Below are positions 9,511 through 17,379 of a stretch of 64,000 nt of DNA, piece after piece. Numbering within the stretch: position 1 is the first letter of the stretch; each line of letters opens with the position of its first letter. This stretch comes from Rariglobus sp967755175 (GTDB taxonomy: Bacteria > Verrucomicrobiota > Verrucomicrobiia > Opitutales > Opitutaceae): the NCBI GenBank assembly GCA_967755175.1, contig CBRAFO010000008.1:1-64000 (forward strand), given 5' to 3'. The notes under the pieces are model-generated. The model made no database searches. It was not told where the DNA came from and saw only the letters and a list, made by a program, of their open reading frames with translations. A program made the translations under genes and the position numbers.

Positions 9511-10002
9511 TTAAAAGGAGGGGGCGAGGAGCGAAGAAGCGGGCACGCTCTGGGCGCAGGTAGCGTCCGTCGGGGGAAAAGCAGTCATGATGGCGTGATC
9601 GTCGGCCCACTCGGTCAGCAGCCACTCGATGACTTCGTCCGGCGGGAGCGCCGGGAATGCCCACAGGCTCACCGGCTTCTCCTCTTTGATGGCGAACATC
9701 GCCTCGACGTGGTTGAGCGCGGCGCGGACGCGCAGACCAAGAAAATATACAATCTCCGGGGTGGGAACCGGCACACAGGTGGTCGCTATCGCCACTCGCG
9801 CCGCGGCATGGACGCTTTCACGATGGTCGGCCTCAATCGCCCGCCACGCATCGGCAGCGGAAAGGATTGGTTCCTCGCTCGGCAGCGCTGGCGTCCACAC
9901 ACCGGGCAGGGAGTCCGTCACTTCGCCCAAAGCGCTGAAGAGATCCATCAACTTAATGGCCAAGCTCTCCCATTGCAGACCATTGGAATACTTATCGCTC
10001 AT
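9511..10002 (-). CDS. Hypothetical protein, first gene of the Verru_Chthon A operon
   Basis: 163 residues, no signal peptide and no membrane segment, so probably cytoplasmic. It is rich in Ala, Glu and Trp, with predicted long helices (WRAIEADHRESVHAAARVAI, IVYFLGLRVRAALNHVEAMF) and an acidic character. I do not recognise a family. Its stop is 14 bp before the ATG of the 1,260-residue prepilin-like gene, so it is probably the promoter-proximal member of a three-gene operon. A chaperone or assembly factor for the very large partner would fit the position but nothing in the sequence proves it. Confidence 0.55.
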   Translation of the reverse strand: MSDKYSNGLQWESLAIKLMDLFSALGEVTDSLPGVWTPALPSEEPILSAADAWRAIEADHRESVHAAARVAIATTCVPVPTPEIVYFLGLRVRAALNHVEAMFAIKEEKPVSLWAFPALPPDEVIEWLLTEWADDHAIMTAFPPTDATCAQSVPASSLLAPSF

Positions 10003-10108
10003 GTGGGGTAATCAGCGGATAGGGGCAAGGCAGGCACTAGGCCGATCATTAAGAACTTTGCGTGCACCGGTAACGGGGAGTCCCGGCGGGCCAAGAGGAC
10101 GCTTGACC

Positions 10109-10145
10109 AAAAAAGGGGAGGGAATGGCGTAAGCCCCCCCTCCCC
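10109..10145 (-). terminator. Rho-independent terminator of the PEP-CTERM gene
   Basis: Read on the minus strand, GGGGAGGG (complement of 10138-10145) pairs with CCCTCCCC (complement of 10115-10122) across a 15-nt loop and is followed directly by six T. It lies about 37 bp past the stop of the surface-protein gene, in the right direction to end that transcript, and isolates it from the Verru_Chthon operon. Confidence 0.85.
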
Positions 10146-10181
10146 TGGTAGCACGATGATTTAGCTAGGGAACGTGATCGC

Positions 10182-11828
10182 TCAGGCTTGGCGACTGCGA
10201 CGGCGGATGATCACCGCGCCGAGTGCCAACACACCGGCGATGGCCGCGTAGGTGGAGGGCTCGGGGATGGCGGAGATCGTCAAGAAACCTGAGGAGTCCA
10301 AGGCGGCGCCGCTGCCGTTAATCGAGATCAGCGCGAGCTGGGCGGCGGTAAGGCCGGAGGCATCGGTGCCGAAACGGATGGAGAGGCTATCAGTAAACGT
10401 GCCGGTGATGCTCAATGTATTCGTGCTCCAATCGAGCAGGTGACTATCGGCAAAAACGAGGCTGCTACCGGTCCCCAAGGTGATCGATGAATTCGCGGTG
10501 AGCGAGAGGGTGCCAATCGTATCGCTGAACGTCCCGGCGGCGAGCGTGCCACCACCGAGGACTATGTTGCTGGTATCGGCGATACGATTGGCCGCGCCGA
10601 GGGCGAGCGTGCCGGCGTTGATGATCGTGGCGCCGGTGTAGGTATTCGCGCCGGAGAGGGTCAGCGTGCCACTGCCGACTTTGGTCAGGATAGCCGTGCC
10701 GGCGGCGTTCGAAATGACACCGGAGAAGGAGTCGTTTAAGTTTAACGCACCCACCGAGATCGTTGCGGTTGTTCCGGCAATAGTGCCGATGGCTCCGCTC
10801 CCTGTCAGTGAGCCAAATGAGATCGTGCCGGTGCCGAATTCCAACGAGAGTTGCTTGGCAGTAGCCGCATTGACGACCCAAGCGACATTGGCGTTGCCGA
10901 AGTTCGCACTCTTAACGCGCACAATGTCGTTCGCGTTGTTGGCGATTGTGATGGTGCCGCTGGTCATCGAATTCGTCATCTGAACTTGAAGGGAGGCGCC
11001 GCTAGTGCCCCCGTTGTTCAGGCTTAGATTGCCACTGCCGGAAAGTATGCCGGTGAACGTTGGGGTTTTGTTGGTAGCGCCGATGTTAATTTGATTCGAC
11101 CCTGTGCCGATCTCGATATCATTAACGATATTCTGGTTGGCGGTGAGGGCGGTATTCAGGATACCTCCGTTCAATGTAATTTTCCCACCGCCCGCAGCGG
11201 TATTGTTTCCAAATGCGAATGTTCCGCCGTTGACGATGGTTCCGCCGCTGTAGGTATTCGTGCCAGAGAGCGTGAGCATGCCAGCGCCGGACTTGGTGAG
11301 GATGAAACTGCTTCCGCTGATCACATTCGTAGCCGTCAAGCCGCCCGAACCGACGTTCCACGTCTGGCTGCCACCCAAGGCGATGTTGATGTTCTGAAGG
11401 GCGGTCGCGGAGCCGATCGAGACGGCGCCCGAGCCGGTCGTCAAACCGCCGGTGCCGAGGGTCAGCGTCTTGTTGGCGCCGCTGGTGGTGTTGGTCAGCG
11501 CAGTTGCAGCGGTGTTGGTGACGTTGATGGAGTTGGCGAAGCCGTTCGTGTCGACGTTGATCGTCAGCGCTCCGGCCGCATTGCTCGGCCCCAAAATGGT
11601 GAGATCGTCGGAAGAGGTGGGGACTGCTGCGGTGGACCAGCTGCCGGTGGCGCTCCAAAGGTCGGTGGTGGCCCCCGTCCAATTGATCGCGGTGGCGTGG
11701 GCTGCATTGCCGGCGAGCATGGCGGCCAAGAGGGCGGCCGCAGGGGAGAATCCGCGACACAGGGTGACTTTTCTAGCAACTGCACCATGTGCTTTTACGG
11801 AGGAACTTAGGGACGAATTTTTATGCAT
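10182..11828 (-). CDS. Autotransporter-associated beta-strand repeat protein with PEP-CTERM anchor
   Basis: 548 residues. Residues about 1-45 are an extended signal peptide (CRGFSPAAALLAAMLAGNAA then HA). The mature chain begins AINWTGATTDLWSATGSWST, the usual opening of this class. Two clear autotransporter-associated repeats are present, around LTLSGTNTYSGGTIVNGGT and LTLSGANTYTGATIINAGT. The C-terminus is a complete PEP-CTERM signal: IPEPST, a hydrophobic segment of about 18 residues (YAAIAGVLALGAVII) and RRRSRQA. PEP-CTERM tails are recognised by an exosortase, which must be encoded elsewhere. The protein is expected to be exported and displayed on the surface or in extracellular matrix. 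It is a single-gene unit with its own terminator. Confidence 0.9.
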   Translation of the reverse strand: MHKNSSLSSSVKAHGAVARKVTLCRGFSPAAALLAAMLAGNAAHATAINWTGATTDLWSATGSWSTAAVPTSSDDLTILGPSNAAGALTINVDTNGFANSINVTNTAATALTNTTSGANKTLTLGTGGLTTGSGAVSIGSATALQNINIALGGSQTWNVGSGGLTATNVISGSSFILTKSGAGMLTLSGTNTYSGGTIVNGGTFAFGNNTAAGGGKITLNGGILNTALTANQNIVNDIEIGTGSNQINIGATNKTPTFTGILSGSGNLSLNNGGTSGASLQVQMTNSMTSGTITIANNANDIVRVKSANFGNANVAWVVNAATAKQLSLEFGTGTISFGSLTGSGAIGTIAGTTATISVGALNLNDSFSGVISNAAGTAILTKVGSGTLTLSGANTYTGATIINAGTLALGAANRIADTSNIVLGGGTLAAGTFSDTIGTLSLTANSSITLGTGSSLVFADSHLLDWSTNTLSITGTFTDSLSIRFGTDASGLTAAQLALISINGSGAALDSSGFLTISAIPEPSTYAAIAGVLALGAVIIRRRSRQA

Positions 11829-11854
11829 GGGGAAAAGGAGCGAGGATACGTTGG

Positions 11855-11868
11855 GGGGGTATTCCCCC
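11855..11868 (-). promoter_or_regulatory. GGGGG-N4-CCCCC dyad upstream of the PEP-CTERM gene
   Basis: Five G at 11855-11859 and five C at 11864-11868 flank TATT, 27 bp before the start codon of the surface-protein gene. The dyad could be an operator or a 5'-UTR hairpin that affects translation. No second copy was found in the window, so support is weak. Confidence 0.3.
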
Positions 11869-11926
11869 TGCTCATTAAACCAAACGGTGGGTTTTCTAGC
11901 TATGACTTGAACTAGTCATCATGGAG

Positions 11927-11947
11927 GGTGGACCTCCCGGTCCGCCG
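11927..11947 (+). repeat. REP-like palindrome, copy 1
   Basis: 21 bases reading GGTGGACC-TCCC-GGTCCGCC-G: an 8-bp stem with one G-T wobble and a 4-base loop. An exact inverted copy lies at 12211-12231, and a shorter related copy at 12001-12015. Confidence 0.7.
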
Positions 11948-12000
11948 TTTGGATACGGCGAGGCACGGGTGCGTTTTGTGGTGAAGCGTCATCAAGACTA

Positions 12001-12015
12001 CGGACCGGGAGGTTC
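12001..12015 (-). repeat. REP-like palindrome, partial copy 2
   Basis: CGGACCGGGAGGTTC: the core GGACC-GGGA-GGTTC keeps the stem of copies 1 and 3 with one changed base. It abuts the stop codon of the lectin remnant. Confidence 0.5.
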
Positions 12016-12199
12016 TCATCCTTCAGTGGTGCTGCCTCCGGGGACGTCCATTGCTCGATTGGCGGTGAGGTTAACCATTTTGTATTGGCCGTTGCCGAGG
12101 TTGGTGAAGGTCCACTTCTGGTTGTTTGCGCCGCTGGACGAGCGTGGTGCCGTTGGCGGTGCCTCCGTTGTTGGTGTCGATCGCTTTGTTGCTGTGGCT
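12016..12199 (-). pseudogene. Ricin-type (beta-trefoil) lectin domain remnant, frameshifted
   Basis: On the minus strand, codons from 12199 read SHSNKAIDTNNGGTANGTTL then VQ, and after a shift of frame near 12133 they continue SGANNQKWTFTNLGNGQYKM then VNLTANRAMDVPGGSTTEG and a stop at 12016-12018. The pieces are two consecutive QxW-type repeats of a ricin B/CBM13-like lectin (LDVPGGSTANGT...NNQKW is the family pattern). The expected Trp codon between VQ and SGANNQKW is missing, consistent with a small deletion. No start codon or further domain is attached. It is probably the decayed C-terminal carbohydrate-binding module of a lost secreted enzyme. Confidence 0.7.
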
Positions 12200-12210
12200 C
12201 CGGACCAAAC

Positions 12211-12231
12211 CGGCGGACCGGGAGGTCCACC
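12211..12231 (-). repeat. REP-like palindrome, copy 3
   Basis: Exact reverse complement of the 21 bases at 11927-11947; the two enclose about 260 bp with the lectin remnant, like a paired REP unit. Confidence 0.7.
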
Positions 12232-12393
12232 GCAGCGAGGTCCGGACTCACTCGCAGGATGTCGTCATCTCGGATTCACGAGACTCGATGAGCAGGTAGT
12301 TTAACATGCGCCCTTTCCCGGTGAATATGACTGATTCATGCTATCCAGTTGGCTGGTGACTTGAACCCGGCATCGGCAGAGATTAAGGCTCCA

Positions 12394-15375
12394 ATGCCCC
12401 AAATGCGTCGCGTTTTTCTGATCCTCTTCATGCACTTGGCATTGGGCCGATTACTTCCGTTATCGGCTTTGGAGAGCATCCCTGTTTCGAACGATTATAT
12501 TCTGCGCATTTGGGGCATGGAGGAAGGGTTACCCAGTAACCGGGTGACGAGCCTCACGCAGACACCCGATGGTTATCTCTGGGTGGGGACGCTGGGTGGG
12601 TTGGCACGGTTCGACGGCGTGAGGTTCACGACATTTCACGCGGAGAACACTCCGGGCCTGGAGTCGGATCGGGTGGATGCGCTGTTCACCGCTCGTGATG
12701 GCAGCCTCTGGGTAGGCTTGGATCGGAGAGGTGTCGCCCGGCGGGTCGGTGATCGATTTCACGTGATCGCGCCGCTCGCGCCGCTCATGACGGGGTGGAC
12801 GACTTCGTTTGCCCAAGACGCTTCCGGAGCGGTCTGGTTCGGCTACGAGGCTCCGATCAAGGTGTCACGCTGGGTGGATGGTCAGCTCACCGCCTACTCC
12901 AAACAGGATGGCCTGGCCGTGGGGAATGGGGACGCCCATGAGAACGAGGTCTTTTCAACGGCCAACGGAACGATCTGGTATGCCAATACGGACGGCTGCG
13001 GTCCGTTTGACGGGAAGCGTTTTCAATCGATCGATCCAGCGGGGGGCGGGTATGTGCATCTGGCGCGAGCCAAGGATGGCGGAATGTGGGCGAGACGTGG
13101 CGATCGGCTCGTGCGTTACCATCCGGATGGCTCGCAGGAAACCGTGGCGGATTTGAGTGCGCTTTCCGTGCATATGATGATGGAGGATTCTTCGGGGACT
13201 CTTTGGGTGGGGACGAACAATGCCGGCTTGATGAGGTTCCGGGACGGGAATTGGGCGAGGGTGCCGGTGGAGGGAGGCGCGGTGACGTCCGTCTTTGAGG
13301 ATCGTGAGGGTGACATCTGGGTGGGGACACCGTCTGGAGGGGTGAGCCGTCTGCATGCGCGTCGGTTCCACCTGCGGCAGACCAAGGATGGATTGCTCGA
13401 TGACGACACCTATTCCGTATGCGCGGACAATGAGGGGAGGCTCTGGCTGGCCGGGCGCAACAACATGCTCGTGCGTGCGACCGACGCGACCAATCGCACG
13501 TTTACCGTTCCGAGCGGCTGGCCTGACTGGCCGAGGGGCATCATGACAGTCCATTCCGATCCGACCGGCGGAGTGTGGGTGGGCACCGGGAGCGGCCTCT
13601 TGCACCTGAGTGAAGGGACGTTCCGCCGTGAATCCTTGCGTGATCGCGTCACTGCGTTGCTGGTGGACCGGAATGAAAATTTATGGGCCGCGATTATCAA
13701 GGGTGCGCTCGTCCGTCACGAGGCAGGGCAGGACGTTCGGATGCCTGAGACAGGCGGGTTGACCCATGTGCTTTCCCTGGCCGAAGATCCCGCCGGTCGG
13801 ATCTGGGCGGGAACGGAGGACGGTTTGGTTTTCCAGAAATCAGGAGAGCAATTTGTCCCGGTGCCAATACCGGGGGCTCAACCCGGAGACGGTATTCGGT
13901 TCATCGTTCCAGATGGCCCGGACACTGTTTGGATTGGTGCGTTGAGAGGCGGGCTCTACCGCTGGCGGGACGGCCGGATCAGTCGGTTGCCAAGCGGCGC
14001 AGGCCTGCCTATTGATGACCTGCGTTCGCTGATCGTTACGGCGGAGGGGGATTTTTGGGTAGGCACGGCGAGTGGGTTGCTGCGTGTGGCGCGGGACGAG
14101 ATCGAGCCTGTAATGGACGGACGTCAGCCGTCCCTTCACTGCATGGCCTATGGACGGGCCGACGGGTTTCCTTCGACCGAGTTTTCGCTGGGGTTTCGTG
14201 GAGCCACGACCAGGACGCCCGATGGTCATCTCTGGTTTGCCACCCTCCGAGGGGCGTTGGAAATCCTGCCAACAGAAAAGCCTTCGCCGGCCATCGCAGC
14301 GCTGCCGGTGTTGATTGAGGAGATTCGGGTCGGCGGGACGGCGATGGGTTTAAACGGGGACGTTGGACTATTGATCCCTCCGCGTTCCGGTCCGCTGGAA
14401 ATCCGCTACACGTTGGCTCAATTAAGCGCACCGGAGCGTCTTCGGTTTCATTATCGGTTGTTTGGCTTGGGCGATCACGCGTGGGTTGCGGTCGGAGACC
14501 AGCGAACGGTGACCTTTACCCATTTGCCTCCGGGTGCTTATCGGGTGGAGATCGCCGCGTCCGAAGCTGGCGGACCGAGGCGTCCGATCACCACGGTGCC
14601 CACCTCGTTGATGTTTGTCGTGCAGGCGGCGTGGTGGGAAACCGTGCTGTTTCGTGTTGGGGTGGCGATTGTCGGCATTCTGGCACTGATCTGGTCGGTG
14701 CGAAAAATCGTTCTGCTGCGGGTGAACGTGCGGATTCGCAAGCTGGAGCAGGAGCATGCGCTCGATCGTGAGCGCACGCGTATCGCTCGCGACATCCATG
14801 ACCAGTTGGGGGCAAACCTCACGCAGATTGCCATCACTAGCAAGCTGCTGACGCTCGATCCGGCGGAAGCGGTCCCAGGGCACAGTCGTGACATCACTGC
14901 GTTGGCGATGAATACGGCGGAGTCCCTTGATGAGATCGTGTGGGCGGTGAACCCTCACTATGACACGCTCGCCGCGTTGATTGATTATCTCGGTATGTTC
15001 GCGGTCGATTTTCTGTCCAAGGCCAAGATTGCCTGCGAGGTGGATCTCCCTGCGGATTTGCCCGCTCATCCGCTGTCGTCCAATGTCCGCCATCACCTCT
15101 TTCTGGCCGTGAAAGAATCCCTGAACAACGTTGTCAAACATTCCGGTGCGCGCACAGTGCACCTGCGGGTCAGGTTTGAGAATCAGGTCTTGTGCGTGGA
15201 GGTGTCCGACGACGGTTGCGGATTTGAGCCGGGGAGCGAAGCCATGGGTTCCAATGGTATTCGGAATCTGGGCGAACGTTTGAAGGAGCTGGGCGGGGAG
15301 TTTCACCTGGAAAGCACCCGGGGGACGGGCACTCGGTCGGTTTTTACATTGCCGCTACTCGACGGCCATTCATAG
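12394..15375 (+). CDS. Reg_prop (two-component regulator propeller) sensor histidine kinase
   Basis: 993 residues from the ATG at 12394, which has an AAGG 5 bases upstream and begins a good signal sequence (MRRVFLILFMHLALGRLLPL); an in-frame TTG at 12349 is less likely. Residues about 30-640 are repeated Reg_prop blades of the type GYLWVGTLGGLARFDG, SLWVGLDRRGVAR and TLWVGTNNAGLMRF, making periplasmic propellers. A Y_Y_Y-type beta-sandwich follows (RFHYRLFGLGDHAW, LPPGAYRVEIAAS), then one membrane helix (VLFRVGVAIVGILALIW), a HisKA_3 dimerisation domain with the phospho-acceptor H802 in RIARDIHDQLGANL, and an HATPase_c domain (VKESLNNVVKHSGA, SDDGCGF, GNGIRNLGERL-like). Such kinases sense extracellular, often carbohydrate, signals. 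The cognate regulator gene follows after 15 bp. Confidence 0.9.
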   Translation: MPQMRRVFLILFMHLALGRLLPLSALESIPVSNDYILRIWGMEEGLPSNRVTSLTQTPDGYLWVGTLGGLARFDGVRFTTFHAENTPGLESDRVDALFTARDGSLWVGLDRRGVARRVGDRFHVIAPLAPLMTGWTTSFAQDASGAVWFGYEAPIKVSRWVDGQLTAYSKQDGLAVGNGDAHENEVFSTANGTIWYANTDGCGPFDGKRFQSIDPAGGGYVHLARAKDGGMWARRGDRLVRYHPDGSQETVADLSALSVHMMMEDSSGTLWVGTNNAGLMRFRDGNWARVPVEGGAVTSVFEDREGDIWVGTPSGGVSRLHARRFHLRQTKDGLLDDDTYSVCADNEGRLWLAGRNNMLVRATDATNRTFTVPSGWPDWPRGIMTVHSDPTGGVWVGTGSGLLHLSEGTFRRESLRDRVTALLVDRNENLWAAIIKGALVRHEAGQDVRMPETGGLTHVLSLAEDPAGRIWAGTEDGLVFQKSGEQFVPVPIPGAQPGDGIRFIVPDGPDTVWIGALRGGLYRWRDGRISRLPSGAGLPIDDLRSLIVTAEGDFWVGTASGLLRVARDEIEPVMDGRQPSLHCMAYGRADGFPSTEFSLGFRGATTRTPDGHLWFATLRGALEILPTEKPSPAIAALPVLIEEIRVGGTAMGLNGDVGLLIPPRSGPLEIRYTLAQLSAPERLRFHYRLFGLGDHAWVAVGDQRTVTFTHLPPGAYRVEIAASEAGGPRRPITTVPTSLMFVVQAAWWETVLFRVGVAIVGILALIWSVRKIVLLRVNVRIRKLEQEHALDRERTRIARDIHDQLGANLTQIAITSKLLTLDPAEAVPGHSRDITALAMNTAESLDEIVWAVNPHYDTLAALIDYLGMFAVDFLSKAKIACEVDLPADLPAHPLSSNVRHHLFLAVKESLNNVVKHSGARTVHLRVRFENQVLCVEVSDDGCGFEPGSEAMGSNGIRNLGERLKELGGEFHLESTRGTGTRSVFTLPLLDGHS

Positions 15376-15390
15376 AGCATCCCTCACCCC

Positions 15391-16014
15391 ATGATTCGTG
15401 TGTGCCTAGTTGAAGATCACGCTGCGACCCGCGAAGGTTTCTTGAAGCTGCTTCGCCATTCTCCGGACATCGTTTGCATGGGGGCCTACGAGAGTGCCGA
15501 ACAGGCGGAGAAGGAGATACCCACCATCTTGCCGGATGTCGTGATGATGGACATCAACCTGCCCGGGAAGAGCGGCATCGAATGCATCGCCAAGCTGAAA
15601 CGCACCTGTCCGCTGGTTAACTGGATTATCCTCACGACGCACGAGGACACGGACCTCATCTTTAGCGCATTGCGGGCGGGTGCCAGCGGGTATCTGCTGA
15701 AACGCACCGCGCCTGAAGAACTGATCCCGGCAATCAAGGACGTGCATCAAGGCGGCGCGCCCATGTCCACCAAGATAGCCCGCCGGGTGGTGTCGCACTT
15801 TCACCAGACAGAGAAACAAGCCGTCGAGGCGGAAAAACTCTCCGAGAGAGAGAAGGAGATATTGTCTTATCTAGCCAAGGGTTTGGCTTATAAACAAATC
15901 GCGGATCACCTCAAAATCAGCCACCACACGGTGAATAACCATCTGCGCAAAATATATATGAAGCTCCATGTGCAGACGCGCACCGAAGCCGTGATTAAGT
16001 TTTTAGACCAATAA
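15391..16014 (+). CDS. NarL/LuxR-family response regulator
   Basis: 207 residues. Receiver domain at residues 1-120: acidic pair E8/D9, phospho-acceptor D54 in VVMMDINLPG, Thr in ILTTHED and the conserved Lys104 in GYLLKRTAPEE. A LuxR-type helix-turn-helix occupies residues about 143-205: LSEREKEILSYLAKGLAYKQ, then IADHLKISHHTVNNHLRKIY. It belongs with the HisKA_3 kinase just upstream, the standard pairing. Targets are not identified; the PEP-CTERM gene and carbohydrate genes nearby are candidates by proximity only. Confidence 0.93.
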   Translation: MIRVCLVEDHAATREGFLKLLRHSPDIVCMGAYESAEQAEKEIPTILPDVVMMDINLPGKSGIECIAKLKRTCPLVNWIILTTHEDTDLIFSALRAGASGYLLKRTAPEELIPAIKDVHQGGAPMSTKIARRVVSHFHQTEKQAVEAEKLSEREKEILSYLAKGLAYKQIADHLKISHHTVNNHLRKIYMKLHVQTRTEAVIKFLDQ

Positions 16015-16654
16015 ACCGGTTTCGCTGGTGTCTGGCCTCGGTGGTGACGAGCTCCGTGGAGTTAAATGGGTCGAAGTGGGGGCCTCTGCCTCACGTTAGT
16101 TCGGATTTCCAGCGTCGTCGGGCAGCCATTTTGAGCGAAAATCCGAACTTTTGCTAAAGTGCTAAATGGGCTAGCCCTTACGCCTACACCCACACCTGCC
16201 ATCACACCTACATCGACAGCTTCATCAATAGGGGCGGCTCAAGTTTAATTGATTCGTTTCGAATCAGTGCCCCATCCATGAACTGCTAACCACTGTTCGG
16301 ATCGTTAAGATCGAAGCGCGTTAACTGACCGACGGCGTGCGCTCCTGATTCATTGCAGGTTCCCGCAGCTAGATCGCAGCAGGATCTGTATGGGACGGGA
16401 AATCCAAGGTGGCTGCGAAATGTTCAGGATCTGGTCCATTTTCAAAGTCGCGCGGGACGGTCTTAAAAATATTTTAGTATCCCTCCGGCATTTTGAGAAA
16501 AAACCCTAGGCGTAAAACTTCGTCATTTTAAGCTTGGTTGGGTGGGAGTCACCGGGCGGTTCGCAGCAAAGCTGATGAGAGGTGAGGGGGGCCGAAATCG
16601 GCGACAGTTCTCCTCTGTAAGCAGGGTTTTTCGGCCTCACGCCATCTCTTAAGA

Positions 16655-16713
16655 TCCTAATAATCAGGTGCATGTCCTATAGTTCAGGTGTTTTATGTCC
16701 TAAAATTCAGGTG
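16655..16713 (+). repeat. Three direct repeats of TCCTAnAnTTCAGGTG type
   Basis: TCCTAATAATCAGGTG (16655-16670), TCCTATAGTTCAGGTG (16675-16690) and TCCTAAAATTCAGGTG (16698-16713), spaced 20 and 23 bp start to start. The core CCTAAAATTCAGG is an imperfect dyad. They could be binding sites for a regulator of the dcw promoter or the end of a lost mobile element. Confidence 0.6.
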
Positions 16714-16864
16714 CCCGCAGGGGCCCGAAGGCAGAGTCGCGAGCATCTGGGCTCCACTTTCACTTCCTAACAGGGCTCCAGAATTACTTCCGCGTATGGT
16801 CTTACATTGTGAGTAAGTTTTTGATCGAAATCGGCTGTTTATAACGGAGTTGTCTTGACCGGAG

Positions 16865-16899
16865 TGGGGCGAAGTGGGTTGAAATGGGGCATCGTGGGA
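16865..16899 (+). promoter_or_regulatory. MraZ operator: four TGGGN boxes with 10-bp period
   Basis: TGGGG (16865), TGGGT (16875), TGGGG (16885) and TGGGA (16895) are each separated by exactly five bases, so they lie on one face of the helix. Tandem TGGGN boxes with 5-bp spacers are the known binding site of the MraZ repressor, which is an oligomeric ring. The site lies 24 bp before the mraZ start chosen here and after a possible -10 (TATAAC, 16840-16845). It indicates autoregulation of the dcw operon. Confidence 0.9.
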
Positions 16900-16923
16900 G
16901 GGCTTGGCGGCACCTCCTATTCA

Positions 16924-17376
16924 ATGGATCAACCCGGCACAGCTTTTTACACCGGCCTTTTTAGGCACACTCTTGACGACAAAAATCGTGTAACGATTCC
17001 GTCTGCGTGGCGTGCTGCGCACGGTGAAGGGGATCAGTTCCTCGCGACGCCGCATCCGGATGGCTACATCGCCGTCCTTCCGCCCGCCGAAGTCGCCAAA
17101 CTTCGCGCCAAGATTGAAGCCATCGCGCTTTCCGACGGTGCCGGTCAGGATTTTGCCGCCCGGTTCTTTGCGCAGACGCAGGCCCTAGGCTTCGACAAGC
17201 AGGGCCGCATCATGGTCAACGGCGAACTGCTCGCGCATGCCGGTATCGCCAAGGATGCGGTGCTCGTGGGTTCGCTTACTAAATTCAGCCTTTATAGCCC
17301 CGACCGCTGGAGTCGGGTGGAGCAGCGGACCTCCGGAGAGAACTTCGGCGATCTTATGCGCCGGATCGGAATATAA
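16924..17376 (+). CDS. mraZ: Transcriptional regulator MraZ
   Basis: 150 residues with two SpoVT/AbrB-like halves: FYTGLFRHTLDDKNRVTIPS at residues 8-27 and the second around LGFDKQGRIMVNGELLAHAG. The family's DNA-contacting D-x-K-x-R pattern is visible in both (DDKNRVTIP and DKQGRIMV). The frame is open from 16855, but a start there would translate the operator itself, so the ATG at 16924 (MDQPGTAFYTG) is preferred. No strong Shine-Dalgarno is visible before it. First gene of the dcw cluster, as in most bacteria, and presumably binds the four-box site just upstream. Confidence 0.93.
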   Translation: MDQPGTAFYTGLFRHTLDDKNRVTIPSAWRAAHGEGDQFLATPHPDGYIAVLPPAEVAKLRAKIEAIALSDGAGQDFAARFFAQTQALGFDKQGRIMVNGELLAHAGIAKDAVLVGSLTKFSLYSPDRWSRVEQRTSGENFGDLMRRIGI

Positions 17377-17379
17377 GCC

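Larger units (their letters stand above)
11829..12393. other. Non-coding stretch between the PEP-CTERM gene and the Reg_prop kinase
   Basis: 565 bp between two divergently transcribed genes. It holds a GGGGG-N4-CCCCC dyad, three copies of a REP-like palindrome and a frameshifted ricin-type lectin remnant on the minus strand. The reading frames open here on either strand are low-complexity and lack a protein-like composition, so I call no intact gene. Confidence 0.6.
16015..16923. other. Long non-coding stretch upstream of mraZ
   Basis: 909 bp without a convincing gene. It contains: a two-box TGGGN motif at 16067-16081; an 11-bp inverted repeat (AGTTCGGATTT at 16098-16108, complement at 16139-16149); three 16-bp direct repeats at 16655-16713; a TATAAC at 16840-16845 that may be the -10 element of the dcw promoter; and the MraZ operator at 16865-16899. 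Base composition is more AT-rich around 16,460-16,540 and 16,640-16,850 than in the genes. I looked for an RNase P, tmRNA or cobalamin-riboswitch core and did not see one. Confidence 0.55.

Noticed and set aside
11919..12304. Short open frames on both strands as small genes
   Set aside because: They run across REP palindromes and the frameshifted lectin remnant, and their compositions look random.
16460..16660. Possible structured RNA (RNase P, tmRNA or riboswitch) before mraZ
   Set aside because: Small stems such as GCCGA-AA-TCGGC exist, but none of the conserved cores of those RNAs could be found.
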